Shown here one piece after another: positions 22,958 to 31,502 of a DNA stretch of 38,755 bases. The notes beneath the pieces were generated by a model. The model was not told the origin of the DNA. It did no database searches and saw nothing but the letters and a program-made list of their open reading frames with translations. The stretch's first letter is position 1, and each line of letters opens with the position of its first letter. The position numbers were made by a program, and so were the translations under genes. The DNA is from Flavobacteriaceae bacterium. GTDB taxonomy: Bacteria; Bacteroidota; Bacteroidia; Flavobacteriales; Flavobacteriaceae. Location of the stretch: the NCBI GenBank assembly GCA_027490305.1, contig JAIXYI010000034.1:1-38755 (forward strand), given 5' to 3'.

Positions 22958-23557
22958 ATGCGCTACCTGTTGCCGGTTTTATCGTTGTTTGTGTTGCTGA
23001 CCGTTTCCTGCAAAGAGGATGACAGCCAGCAGCTTGCGTCGCGTGCGCGCGACTTGAAGAAGAAGGAAGCCGTTTTTGCGAGCCTCCAGAAAAACTGGGT
23101 ATTCCAGGCGCCGGCCCTGAACGCGCAAACGCAGGAAGCGGCCCGTGACTGGCAGGTATGGCGACAGTTTCAGGCGGAACTTCGTCAGAAACCACAAAGT
23201 TCGGTGGATGCCTTCCGCAAAAAGGCCAAAACCCTTACCCAGCGCGTGAGAGCGTTATCCATGGGTATTCCCATCGTATTCGACAAACCGGAGATACGCG
23301 CCCGCATCACGGCACTGACCGTCACCATCCAGTCGCTGGACCTTTATGTCAACCTCGACGACGTTCCGATTGAGAAAGTCATCGCCTGCATTCGCGAGAT
23401 CAATCTCACCCTCGGCTCGATGACGACGCAAATGCAGGAAATCGTAGCACGCGGCAATGTGCGTCTTGAGAAGGGCGAATCGGATATGCTGCGGATGTTA
23501 GACACGACACGGGCTATCCCGTCTTCGCCCAAACCTAAAAAACTTGAGCTTCACTAA
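22958..23557 (+). CDS. Conserved-looking lipoprotein upstream of mfd
   Basis: This 199-aa lipoprotein starts at the ATG 22958, where the signal peptide MRYLLPVLSLFVLLTVSC begins with lipobox Cys18. Starting at the in-frame codon at 22919 would run through the promoter. The mature protein is almost entirely helical and basic, with coiled-coil-like stretches (SRARDLKKKEAVFASLQK, FRKKAKTLTQRVRAL). No enzymatic motif is visible and I do not recognise a named family. Its 3' end overlaps mfd by 14 bp and the pair share one promoter, so translation of mfd may be coupled to it. A functional link to DNA repair is not implied by sequence, since this one is exported. Confidence 0.78.
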   Translation: MRYLLPVLSLFVLLTVSCKEDDSQQLASRARDLKKKEAVFASLQKNWVFQAPALNAQTQEAARDWQVWRQFQAELRQKPQSSVDAFRKKAKTLTQRVRALSMGIPIVFDKPEIRARITALTVTIQSLDLYVNLDDVPIEKVIACIREINLTLGSMTTQMQEIVARGNVRLEKGESDMLRMLDTTRAIPSSPKPKKLELH

Positions 23558-26500
23558 TCTACTGTCGAAATACGCCGAGTCGACCGGTGTCATCGAAGCC
23601 GCTTCCGCCCTGGCGCGACGCGATTCGAAGTCGCTGTTGAAAGGCCTGTCGGGTTCCTCCCTTTCCTTTGTCATCAAAGCATTGTTCGACAAGGCCGAAG
23701 CGCCGTTCCTATTGGTGCTTGACGACAAGGAAGCGGCCGCGTACCACCTTAACGATCTCGAGTACCTAATCAATAAAGAGGATGTGCTGTTTTATCCGGG
23801 CTCATACCGGAACCCCTACCAAATCGAAGAAACCGATAACGCCAGCGTATTGCTTCGGGCCGAGGTGCTGAACCGCATCCCATCCCGCAAAAAACCGGCG
23901 CTCATCGTTACCTATCCGGAAGCTCTTTTTGAAAAGGTCGTCACCAAGAAAGACCTTGAAAAGAACACACTAAAGATCGCAGTGGGCGACCAGGTCACGC
24001 TCGATTTCATCAATGAAGTGCTTTTCGAATACGAGTTCCGTCGTGTCGATTTCATCAGCGAACCGGGCGAATTCTCGGTGCGCGGGGGCATCCTTGACGT
24101 TTTTTCTTTTTCAAACGACAACCCCTACCGCATCGAATTCTTTGGAAACGAAGTCGATAGCATCCGGACGTTCGATGTCGAGACACAACTTTCGATAGAG
24201 CGACAGAAGAAAATCGCCATCATCCCAAATGTCGAGAATAAGTTCTTTGAAGAATACCGTGAAAGTTTCCTGGATTACATCTCACCCAAATCGGTCCTTT
24301 TCCTTCACAATACAGAGGTCATCCTCGGAAAACTCGACCGGCTGTATGAAAAGGCCGAAGCGAACTTTGCAAAACTCGGTACGGAAGTACGGCATGCTAC
24401 TCCGGATCGCCTCTTCCTCAATCGGAACGCCTTCCTCGAACGCGCCCGGCATCTCACGATAGCAGAGATTGGTTCCCGACCTTTTTTCGAGGTAGAAACC
24501 ACGGTCGCCTTCCATACCAAACCACAACCGTCCTTCAACAAACAATTTGACCTGTTGTTGGATAACCTGGAAGAGAACCGCTCGAACGGCTTTCGGAATT
24601 ATCTCTTTTGCACGAATGACCAGCAGGCCCGTCGCTTTTCCGACATCTTTGAGAGCCTGGAGGAAGAAGATCCCGAACACATCCGGAAACAGTATGAAAC
24701 CGTAGTGATGCCGCTGTTTCAGGGGTTTCTCGACGACGACCTGCGGATTGCCTGCTACACCGACCACCAGATTTTTGAACGGTACCATAAATTTAGCATC
24801 CGGAACGGTTATTCGAAGAAACAGACCATTACGCTCAAAGAACTCAACCAATTGTCGGTAGGCGATTATGTGACCCACATTGATCACGGAATCGGGAAGT
24901 TCGGCGGGCTCCAGAAAATACAGGTCGAAGGTAAAACCCAGGAGGCCATTAAACTGGTGTATGCCGACAATGATATCGTGTATGTGAGCATCCACTCGTT
25001 GCACAAAATTGCGAAGTACAACGGAAAAGACGGCGCGCCGCCCAAAATCTACAAACTGGGGTCGAGCGCGTGGAAAGCGCTGAAGCAGAAGACCAAAGCG
25101 CGCGTCAAGCACATTGCATTCAACCTCATTCAGTTGTATGCCAAACGACGTCTGGAAAAAGGATTTGCCTTCAAGCCCGACTCGTACCTCCAGCTCGAAC
25201 TGGAAAGTTCGTTCATTTACGAAGATACGCCCGACCAGGTCAAAGCCACGGCCGAAGTCAAGGCCGATATGGAAAATGAACGTCCGATGGACCGCCTTGT
25301 GTGCGGGGATGTAGGCTTTGGAAAAACCGAAGTTGCGATCCGTGCCGCGTTCAAAGCCGTCGATAATGGCAAACAGGTGGCGGTATTGGTGCCGACGACT
25401 ATCCTGGCCTACCAACACTTCCGGACGTTTTCGGAACGATTAAAAGACATGCCGGTTACCATCAACTACCTCAACCGGTTCCGTTCGGCCAAGCAAAAGA
25501 CCGAAATCCTGAAAGACCTGCAGAGCGGCGCGCTTGACATCGTGATCGGCACGCACCAACTCGTAGGGAAAGGCGTGAAATTCCGGGACCTTGGACTGCT
25601 TGTCATTGACGAGGAGCAGAAGTTTGGCGTGAACGTCAAAGACAAGCTAAAGACCATTTCGACCACCGTCGATACGTTGACGCTTACGGCGACGCCGATT
25701 CCGAGAACCCTCCAGTTCTCGTTGATGGCGGCACGCGACCTGTCGGTGATTACGACGCCGCCGCCCAATCGTTTCCCTATTGAAACCAACGTCATTGGGT
25801 TCAATGAAGAGACCATCCGCGATGCCATTTCCTATGAAATACAGCGGAACGGACAGGTGTTTTTCATCAACAACCGGATTGAGAATATACGGGAGGTGGC
25901 CGGGATGATCCAGCGACTGGTACCGAGCGCGCGCATTGGGATCGGTCACGGACAAATGGACGGGAAAAAACTAGAGGAGCTGATGCTTGCCTTTATGAAC
26001 GGCGAATTCGACGTTTTGGTGGCGACGAGTATTATCGAAAGTGGGTTGGACGTGCCGAATGCCAATACGATTTTCATCAACAACGCCCAGCATTTTGGCT
26101 TGTCAGACCTGCACCAGATGCGGGGACGCGTAGGTCGCAGCAACAAGAAAGCGTTCTGTTATTTCATTTGTCCGCCTTACAGCGCGATGACCGAAGATGC
26201 CCGCAAGCGAATCCATGCACTGGAGCAGTTCAGTGAATTGGGCAGCGGGTTCAACATCGCCATGAAAGACCTTGAAATACGGGGTGCGGGTGATTTGTTG
26301 GGTGGAGAACAAAGTGGTTTCATCAATGAGATTGGCTTTGAAACCTACCAGAAAATCATGAACGAGGCGATTGAGGAATTAAAGGAAAACGAGTTCCGTG
26401 ACCTCTATGCCGACGAAGAGAAAGATACCGACCGGACGTATGTAAAAGACATCCAGATCGACTCTGATTTTGAGCTGTTGTTCCCGGATGACTATATCAA

Positions 26501-26903
26501 TAGCATTACCGAGCGCCTGGCCCTGTATAACGAATTGAGCGAGATCAAAGACGAAAAAACCCTGCTGGAATATGAAGCGCGCCTGACCGACCGCTTCGGT
26601 GCGCTGCCAAAACCGGCGAAGGCATTGATGACGAGCATCCGCTTAAAATGGGTAGCGGTACGCCTCGGCATTGAGAAGCTCGTGCTGAAACAGGATAAGA
26701 TGATCTGTTATTTCGTTTCTGACCAGCAATCAGATTACTATACCTCGTCGCAGTTTCACAATGTGTTGAAATTCGTGCAGACGCACGGGAATGTGTGTCG
26801 CATGAAAGAGAAACAAACACCGAATGGGTTGCGATTGCTGTTGACGTTTGACAACGTTAAATCGGTGAAGAAGGCGTTGGAGTTGTTGGAGTTGATACAG
26901 TGA
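23544..26903 (+). CDS. mfd: Transcription-repair coupling factor Mfd (TTG start)
   Basis: This 1119-aa DNA translocase removes stalled RNA polymerase and recruits UvrA. The order is the UvrB-like N-terminal module (to about 340), the RNA-polymerase-interacting CarD-like domain at about 430-500 (LSVGDYVTHIDHGIGKFGGL), and the helicase core. In the core the Walker A is GDVGFGKT (about 588-595), the Walker B VIDEEQKFG (about 687-695) and the motif III region TATPIPRTLQ. The TRG region and the C-terminal D7 domain (about 970-1075) follow. The start must be non-ATG: an in-frame TAG lies at 23499-23501, no ATG follows until deep inside the conserved region, and TTG at 23544 gives the expected N-terminus. 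It overlaps the upstream lipoprotein gene by 14 bp. The protein is slightly shorter at its ends than the E. coli one (about 1150 aa) but complete. Confidence 0.97.
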   Translation: MSFTNLLSKYAESTGVIEAASALARRDSKSLLKGLSGSSLSFVIKALFDKAEAPFLLVLDDKEAAAYHLNDLEYLINKEDVLFYPGSYRNPYQIEETDNASVLLRAEVLNRIPSRKKPALIVTYPEALFEKVVTKKDLEKNTLKIAVGDQVTLDFINEVLFEYEFRRVDFISEPGEFSVRGGILDVFSFSNDNPYRIEFFGNEVDSIRTFDVETQLSIERQKKIAIIPNVENKFFEEYRESFLDYISPKSVLFLHNTEVILGKLDRLYEKAEANFAKLGTEVRHATPDRLFLNRNAFLERARHLTIAEIGSRPFFEVETTVAFHTKPQPSFNKQFDLLLDNLEENRSNGFRNYLFCTNDQQARRFSDIFESLEEEDPEHIRKQYETVVMPLFQGFLDDDLRIACYTDHQIFERYHKFSIRNGYSKKQTITLKELNQLSVGDYVTHIDHGIGKFGGLQKIQVEGKTQEAIKLVYADNDIVYVSIHSLHKIAKYNGKDGAPPKIYKLGSSAWKALKQKTKARVKHIAFNLIQLYAKRRLEKGFAFKPDSYLQLELESSFIYEDTPDQVKATAEVKADMENERPMDRLVCGDVGFGKTEVAIRAAFKAVDNGKQVAVLVPTTILAYQHFRTFSERLKDMPVTINYLNRFRSAKQKTEILKDLQSGALDIVIGTHQLVGKGVKFRDLGLLVIDEEQKFGVNVKDKLKTISTTVDTLTLTATPIPRTLQFSLMAARDLSVITTPPPNRFPIETNVIGFNEETIRDAISYEIQRNGQVFFINNRIENIREVAGMIQRLVPSARIGIGHGQMDGKKLEELMLAFMNGEFDVLVATSIIESGLDVPNANTIFINNAQHFGLSDLHQMRGRVGRSNKKAFCYFICPPYSAMTEDARKRIHALEQFSELGSGFNIAMKDLEIRGAGDLLGGEQSGFINEIGFETYQKIMNEAIEELKENEFRDLYADEEKDTDRTYVKDIQIDSDFELLFPDDYINSITERLALYNELSEIKDEKTLLEYEARLTDRFGALPKPAKALMTSIRLKWVAVRLGIEKLVLKQDKMICYFVSDQQSDYYTSSQFHNVLKFVQTHGNVCRMKEKQTPNGLRLLLTFDNVKSVKKALELLELIQ

Positions 26904-26965
26904 CGTGATTAGCCTATAGTAACTGCTTTCTAGGCATGGTGCCCGTTCCAACTTCCGTTGACTGA

Positions 26966-27625
26966 TTAAAGACTCTTCATATCCTTAATCACCTTAAACG
27001 CCACGTCCACATCGTCTTCGCTCACCAAGATGGTGAATTCGTAAGAAGTCGACACCACTTCGTTGATGATAATGCCCTCCCAGGCGAGCCGTTGGAAGAG
27101 GAAGTAGTAGACGCCCGGCGTTGACACGTTGTCTTTCGGCAGTTTGATGGTGATGGAAGCCAGGTTTTCAAACTTATGGATCAATTTCTCGTTCCCGAAA
27201 TGCTTGTCGACCAAATGGGCGACACTTTCGCTGACGATGACGTTGGTTTCGCTCACGCCACGCGACGAGGTGTAGAAGATATCGGAATATTTGCCGATTT
27301 CGGCAATCATCTGGGCCTGACTGTCAAGAATGGTCTCGGAAATAGCGAAGGTGTAATCGATGAGCGACGACCGGACGGTGATTTCGCCCAGGCTCTTGAG
27401 TACCTTGACGATTTTGTGGTTCAGCCGAAAATCAAGATCTTCTGACAGCCGTTTCAGGGCCATGACGATGGCACCTTGCTTGACGTCTTTACCCAGTTCC
27501 TGTTGAAGATCGGGCAGCATATTGCGCGACAGCGACGTTAAGTTGATGATGCCCTGCGACAATGCACTGAGCAGGAATGGCTTGGTCTTGATGTAGTTTT
27601 CTACAACGGCCGAGATTGTTTTCAT
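26966..27625 (-). CDS. ACT-domain protein, aspartate-kinase-like
   Basis: This 219-aa protein starts at the ATG 27625, since the longer frame to 27670 overlaps its promoter. The N-terminal half is helical with a winged-helix-like order (LLSALSQGIINLTSLSRNML, then GAIVMALKRLSEDL), reading as a possible DNA-binding module. The C-terminal half holds two ACT-like beta-alpha-beta units (LASITIKLPKDNVSTPGVYYFLFQRLAWEGIIINEVVS, then EFTILVSEDDVDVAFKVIKDM). Databases often label such proteins aspartate kinase, but the kinase domain is absent. A regulator that senses a small ligand, such as an amino acid, is the plausible role, and this is inference. The promoter carries back-to-back palindromes overlapping its -33 element, so the gene may regulate itself. 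Confidence 0.75.
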   Translation of the reverse strand: MKTISAVVENYIKTKPFLLSALSQGIINLTSLSRNMLPDLQQELGKDVKQGAIVMALKRLSEDLDFRLNHKIVKVLKSLGEITVRSSLIDYTFAISETILDSQAQMIAEIGKYSDIFYTSSRGVSETNVIVSESVAHLVDKHFGNEKLIHKFENLASITIKLPKDNVSTPGVYYFLFQRLAWEGIIINEVVSTSYEFTILVSEDDVDVAFKVIKDMKSL

Positions 27626-27648
27626 GAGTAGTTGTGTGTTTGCGACCA

Positions 27649-27681
27649 CAAAAATACAATGAAAAAACAAAATGTTACAAA
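27649..27681 (-). promoter_or_regulatory. Full -33/-7 promoter of the ACT-domain gene
   Basis: On the minus strand TTTG (27678-27681) is separated by 21 nt from TATTTTTG (27649-27656), both matching the Bacteroidota consensus. The -7 box ends 23 nt before the ATG at 27625. This is the only promoter in the window with both elements visible. Confidence 0.65.
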
Positions 27682-27706
27682 TGTAACATGATAATTATCA
27701 TTGTTA
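27672..27706. promoter_or_regulatory. Back-to-back palindromes over the ACT-gene promoter
   Basis: The first palindrome, ATGTTACAAATGTAACAT (27672-27689), has 8-bp perfect arms and covers the -33 TTTG. The second, ATGATAATTATCAT (27688-27701), is fully symmetric and shares AT with the first. Outer TAACA (27684-27688) and TGTTA (27702-27706) extend the second. Such nested symmetry is typical of repressor operators. Confidence 0.6.
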
Positions 27707-27732
27707 AATTCCTGCTTTTTGCATTATCGTGT

Positions 27733-28092
27733 CTAAAAATGGAAGAAAGCGTCGGGCAGATGCTCAATCTCGGGGTGGGGTCCTCTCAAAACCACGGCGA
27801 TAATATCGAACCGCACCTCCGCTTCGAGTCCGCGTGCCGAGATGAACGCATCGATGGCCTCCACCAACAAACGTATTTTTCGGGGTTTTACGAACTCCTG
27901 CGGCAAGCCGAATTCGTCAGTAGAGCGTGTTTTTACCTCTACAACGGCGATTACGTTTTCCTTTTGGGCGATGATATCCACTTCGGCTTTTCCCGAAATC
28001 CAATTCCGCTCAAGTATCTCGTAGCCGTTCCGCTCGAGGAACGCCGCCGCTTCCTCTTCTCCTAACTTTCCTAATTCATTGTGTGATGCCAT
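27733..28092 (-). CDS. yraN: YraN/UPF0102 family nuclease-fold protein
   Basis: This 119-aa protein has the UPF0102 signature: LGKLGEEEAAAFLERNGYEILERNW, then the restriction-endonuclease-like core EVDIIAQKENVIAVVEVKTR with the Asp and Glu-x-Lys metal triad intact, and RKIRLLVEAIDAFI. The family resembles Holliday-junction resolvases by fold, but its cellular role is not settled. The length is typical. It is on the same strand as the ACT gene, 107 bp upstream of it, and that gap contains the ACT promoter with its palindromes. No promoter box was seen upstream of 28092, where the spacer contains a TACGG-type palindrome and a long inverted repeat. Confidence 0.93.
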   Translation of the reverse strand: MASHNELGKLGEEEAAAFLERNGYEILERNWISGKAEVDIIAQKENVIAVVEVKTRSTDEFGLPQEFVKPRKIRLLVEAIDAFISARGLEAEVRFDIIAVVLRGPHPEIEHLPDAFFHF

Positions 28093-28151
28093 TCTCAGTA
28101 GCGCCCTTCGATTTGCTACGGGAAAGATCGGTGGTTTAGCGTTAGGTTAGA

Positions 28152-28166
28152 TACGGGTTTTCCGTA
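28152..28166. promoter_or_regulatory. TACGG-GTTTT-CCGTA palindrome
   Basis: These 5-bp perfect arms around GTTTT lie 60 bp upstream of the yraN ATG. The minus strand reads TACGGAAAACC, related to the TACGGGAAAACC elements at 28266 and 34929. Confidence 0.4.
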
Positions 28167-28201
28167 ATTCTATCAAACGTAAGGCGCTGTTCAATAACGG
28201 C

Positions 28202-28238
28202 TTAGACCTCAAAGGTTTTAAAAACCTTTGAGGTCTAA
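28202..28238. repeat. 37-nt inverted repeat (REP-like)
   Basis: The arms of 18 nt, TTAGACCTCAAAGGTTTT and its exact complement, flank a single A. No T-tract follows on either strand, so it is a weak candidate for a terminator. It resembles dispersed intergenic palindromes often seen in Bacteroidota. A second copy was not found in this window. Confidence 0.8.
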
Positions 28239-28262
28239 AGGTAGCATTTCGGCTGTTTCAGA

Positions 28263-28294
28263 AGGTACGGGAAAACCACATCTTTTGTTAAAAT
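28263..28294 (+). repeat. Dispersed TACGGGAAAACC element, copy 1
   Basis: This 32-nt stretch matches 34926-34957 at 28 positions, with the core GTACGGGAAAACC, then CATC, then TTGTTAAAAT. It ends two bases before the stop codon of the LD-carboxypeptidase gene, which is on the other strand. Confidence 0.55.
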
Positions 28295-28296
28295 GC

Positions 28297-29277
28297 TTAC
28301 TGAAAGGTTACATTGGCGCCGTCTGACCGTACGTCCATCTCAATCCGCTTCCCGAAAATGAGCGCGCGGTTGTCGCGGATATGTCCGGCCGGAAAGTTAT
28401 AGATCACCGGAAAATCGTAGTCTTTGAATATATCCTGTATGATCTGTAAGGCATCCTTACCCCATGGAACTTGGTTGTCATTCATCTCGGTCATGCCGCC
28501 CACAATCACGCCTTTTACATGGAGAAACCAGCCATTCCGCTTGAGGTTCATCATCATACGGTCGATATGATAAAGATATTCATCCAAATCTTCAATGAAC
28601 AATATCTTGTCGCGACAATCCACCTGCGACGCCGAGCCCAAAATGCTGTACAAAACGGAGAGGTTGCCGCCAACGAGTTCTCCTGAGACTTTTCCCTGCT
28701 TATTATAGGGATGGGACGGGACATTGTATTGCAGCGTCTCCCCAAACAACGCCTTACGCAGGGTCTCGATGGCAGCCGGAGTGGCCGTCTTGACATTAAA
28801 CGCCATGATACCGTGCACCGTTTCGATGCCCATGTTATTTAGATGGCTATGAAGAACCGTCATATCACTGAAGCCTATTACCCACTTGGGTTTGTGGCGA
28901 AATCGCGTGAAATCAATCGCGTCTATAAACCGCACGGTGCCGTAGCCGCCTTTTGCCGCCCAGACCGCCTTGACAGACGGGTCGTCGATCATCTTTTGGA
29001 AATCGGCTGCACGAAGCGAGTCGGAACCGGCCAGTTGGTGTTCCTCCGCACCAATGCTGGCACCAATCACAACATGCAATCCCCACTTTTCGAGAAGGGA
29101 AATCGCCGGCCGCAACGATTCCAGTTCAATTTTTCGCGCCGTAGCCACCAGGGCTACCGTATCGCCTTTCTGCAAAAATTCAGGTGTGGTCATCTGTCGC
29201 TGGGAATAGAAGGATGTACTGCTTCCCGCTGTCACAATCAGCACAACAAAATAACGCCAAGACAGCAGGACTCGCAT
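28297..29277 (-). CDS. LD-carboxypeptidase, S66 family
   Basis: This 326-aa serine peptidase of the LdcA/MccF family cleaves L,D-peptide bonds, typically recycling peptidoglycan stem peptides. The nucleophile Ser is in VIGFSDMT. The Glu is in [15 protein letters not shown] and the His in [11 protein letters not shown], so the Ser-Glu-His triad is present. The long start adds a signal-like segment ending SFYS before Gln, typical of flavobacterial export, which favours a periplasmic enzyme. The alternative ATG at 29193 (residue 29, [11 protein letters not shown]) would give a cytoplasmic form. A -7 box ends only 4 nt before the long ATG, so the transcript would be leaderless or would begin inside the signal sequence. 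Confidence 0.92.
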   Translation of the reverse strand: MRVLLSWRYFVVLIVTAGSSTSFYSQRQMTTPEFLQKGDTVALVATARKIELESLRPAISLLEKWGLHVVIGASIGAEEHQLAGSDSLRAADFQKMIDDPSVKAVWAAKGGYGTVRFIDAIDFTRFRHKPKWVIGFSDMTVLHSHLNNMGIETVHGIMAFNVKTATPAAIETLRKALFGETLQYNVPSHPYNKQGKVSGELVGGNLSVLYSILGSASQVDCRDKILFIEDLDEYLYHIDRMMMNLKRNGWFLHVKGVIVGGMTEMNDNQVPWGKDALQIIQDIFKDYDFPVIYNFPAGHIRDNRALIFGKRIEMDVRSDGANVTFQ

Positions 29278-29281
29278 CCGG

Positions 29282-29289
29282 CAAAGATA
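29282..29289 (-). promoter_or_regulatory. -7 box of the LD-carboxypeptidase gene
   Basis: TATCTTTG on the minus strand matches TAnnTTTG and ends 4 nt before the ATG at 29277. The predicted start of transcription coincides with the start codon. Confidence 0.4.
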
Positions 29290-29401
29290 GTAACTACGGA
29301 TGCAAATTCGCGTGCCGGGCCAACCCGTTACACATCTTTCCGTTTATGCCCCTTTTCTCTCCAATGCCCCGTGGAAATTAGCCCAAGTGCGGCACATTCG
29401 C

Positions 29402-29409
29402 TATTTTTG
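29402..29409 (+). promoter_or_regulatory. -7 box of metG
   Basis: TATTTTTG matches TAnnTTTG and lies 18 nt before the ATG at 29428. This also argues against the long frame that extends upstream over the LD-carboxypeptidase gene. Confidence 0.55.
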
Positions 29410-29427
29410 CGCTCAATTTCCACTGTA

Positions 29428-31500
29428 ATGACGAAACTTCCGAAACGCTATACCATCACGGCGGCGCTGCCGTATACAAATGGCCCTATCCACATCGGTC
29501 ACCTGGCGGGTGTGTATGTGCCATCCGACATCTATGCCCGCTACCTGCGTGCGCAAAACCGCGACGTGGCCTTCATCTGCGGAAGCGATGAGCACGGTGT
29601 GGCCATTTCGATGAAAGCGAAGAAAGAAGGCATCACACCGCAACAGGTAATCGATAAATACGACGCCATCATCCGGCAGTCGTTTGCTGATTTCGGCATA
29701 TCCTTCGATAATTACTCCCGCACATCGGCAAAGATCCATCACGATACGGCCTCCGAGTTCTTCCGAAAACTCTACGAAGACGGAAAATTCATCGAGGAAA
29801 CGACCGCACAACTGTATGATGAGAAAGCACAACAGTTCCTGGCCGACCGTTTCGTAACGGGTACCTGTCCGAAATGCGGCAACCCCGAGGCGTACGGCGA
29901 CCAATGTGAACGCTGCGGCTCTTCGTTGAATGCCACCGACCTTATCAACCCAAAATCGACCCTAAGCGGTGAAACCCCTGTGTTGCGTACGACCAAACAC
30001 TGGTTTTTGCCGCTTGACCAATACGATACCTTTCTACGGGAATGGATCCTGAAAGGACATGCGAAAGACTGGAAACCCAACGTGTACGGACAGGTAAAGT
30101 CGTGGTTAGAGGATGGTTTGAAACCACGCGCCGTGACCCGCGACCTCGACTGGGGAATACCCGTTCCGGTGGAAGGGGCCGAAGGAAAAGTGCTATATGT
30201 TTGGTTCGACGCGCCCATCGGCTACATCTCGTCCACAAAAGAGTGGGCGGCCCGCGTCGGGAAGGATTGGGAACCCTATTGGAAGGACGCCGATACGAAA
30301 CTGGTGCACTTCATCGGAAAAGACAACATCGTTTTCCATTGCGTTATTTTCCCGGCCATGCTCAAGGCGGAAGGGAGTTACATCCTGCCGGATAACGTGC
30401 CTGCTAACGAATTCCTGAACCTGGAGGGAAATAAGCTGTCTACCTCCAAAAACTGGGCGGTATGGCTGAACGAATACCTCGAGGACTTCCCCGGCAAACA
30501 GGATGTATTGCGATATGCCCTGACCGCCAACGCACCTGAAACAAAAGACAACGACTTCACCTGGAAGGATTTTCAGGCGCGCAACAACAACGAACTGGTT
30601 GCGATTTTGGGCAATTTCATCAACCGGGTCGTCGTGCTCACGCACAAATACTATGACGGCATCGTACCGGAACCGGGCCTATTTTCCGATGTAGATGAGC
30701 AGGTGCTGACTGAAATGCGCGCCTACCCGGAAGTCATCGCCAGCTCTATTGAACGCTACCGTTTCCGGGAAGCATTGGGCGAGATGATGAACGTGGCCCG
30801 ACTGGGGAACAAATACCTGGCGGACGAAGAGCCGTGGAAAATCGTAAAGGACAATCCCGAGCGCGTCAAAACCCAATTGTTCGTGGCGCTGCAGATTGTG
30901 ACGGCGCTGGCGGTTGTCGCCGAGCCTTTCCTTCCTTTCACCGCTGCCCGTTTGCGCCAGATGCTGGGCATGCACCCTACTCCGGAAGGCGTCAACGATT
31001 GGGACGAAGTTGCCAAGCCACAGCACATACTCGCGCCCGGCACACAACTGGGCGCCTCCGAATTGCTCTTCACGAAGATCGAAGACGGCGACATCCAGAA
31101 ACAAATTGACAAATTAGAAGCGACGAAAAACGCCAATAAAGCCGAAAATACCAACGTGGAACCACAAAAAGACCTCATACAATACGACGACTTCGCGAAG
31201 ATGGACATCCGCACAGGCACCATCCTCGAAGCCGAGAAAATGCCAAAAGCGAATAAATTGCTGGTGCTGAAAGTCGACACTGGAATAGACGTGCGTACGA
31301 TCGTATCTGGAATCGCCGAGCATTTCTCGCCGGAAGAAGTGGTGGGAAAACAGGTAACGGTATTGGTCAACCTCGCGCCACGTGCCCTACGGGGTGTCGA
31401 AAGCCAGGGAATGATTCTGATGACCCAGGATGCGGAGGGAAAATTGGTGTTTGTTAATCCCGATCGCGACGGGGTGGCCAATGGCGCGACCATCAATTAA
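29428..31500 (+). CDS. metG: Methionyl-tRNA synthetase
   Basis: This 690-aa class I synthetase charges initiator and elongator tRNA-Met. HIGH motif: PIHIGHLAG (20-28). A zinc knuckle has Cys147, Cys150, Cys160 and Cys163 ([18 protein letters not shown]). The KMSKS-type loop is KLSTSKNW at about 335-342, in the form found in many Bacteroidota. An anticodon-binding helical domain is followed by a Lys/Asn-rich linker and a C-terminal tRNA-binding OB-fold ([20 protein letters not shown], about 588 to the end) that dimerises in other bacteria. The ATG at 29428 is chosen because it follows the -7 box and starts the conserved N-terminus. It leads an operon with the HAD gene, 2 bp downstream. Confidence 0.97.
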   Translation: MTKLPKRYTITAALPYTNGPIHIGHLAGVYVPSDIYARYLRAQNRDVAFICGSDEHGVAISMKAKKEGITPQQVIDKYDAIIRQSFADFGISFDNYSRTSAKIHHDTASEFFRKLYEDGKFIEETTAQLYDEKAQQFLADRFVTGTCPKCGNPEAYGDQCERCGSSLNATDLINPKSTLSGETPVLRTTKHWFLPLDQYDTFLREWILKGHAKDWKPNVYGQVKSWLEDGLKPRAVTRDLDWGIPVPVEGAEGKVLYVWFDAPIGYISSTKEWAARVGKDWEPYWKDADTKLVHFIGKDNIVFHCVIFPAMLKAEGSYILPDNVPANEFLNLEGNKLSTSKNWAVWLNEYLEDFPGKQDVLRYALTANAPETKDNDFTWKDFQARNNNELVAILGNFINRVVVLTHKYYDGIVPEPGLFSDVDEQVLTEMRAYPEVIASSIERYRFREALGEMMNVARLGNKYLADEEPWKIVKDNPERVKTQLFVALQIVTALAVVAEPFLPFTAARLRQMLGMHPTPEGVNDWDEVAKPQHILAPGTQLGASELLFTKIEDGDIQKQIDKLEATKNANKAENTNVEPQKDLIQYDDFAKMDIRTGTILEAEKMPKANKLLVLKVDTGIDVRTIVSGIAEHFSPEEVVGKQVTVLVNLAPRALRGVESQGMILMTQDAEGKLVFVNPDRDGVANGATIN

Positions 31501-31502
31501 TC

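Noticed and set aside
24282..25418. 378-codon open frame on the minus strand inside mfd
   Set aside because: It has no recognisable domain, and the opposite strand encodes conserved Mfd motifs throughout. It is a by-product of mfd codon use.
26904..26965. Terminator between convergent mfd and the ACT-domain gene
   Set aside because: Only a weak AGCCTA/TAGGCA pairing is present, with no T-tract.
27688..27701. Fur box
   Set aside because: ATGATAATTATCAT resembles the AT pattern but lacks the 7-1-7 spacing of Fur sites, and the downstream gene has no iron link.
28202..28238. Rho-independent terminator for the LD-carboxypeptidase gene
   Set aside because: It lies about 60 nt past the stop, has almost no loop and has no T-tract on either strand.
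28843..29427. Upstream extension of the metG frame by 195 codons
   Set aside because: It is antisense to the LD-carboxypeptidase gene and crosses the metG -7 box. The conserved synthetase N-terminus begins at 29428.
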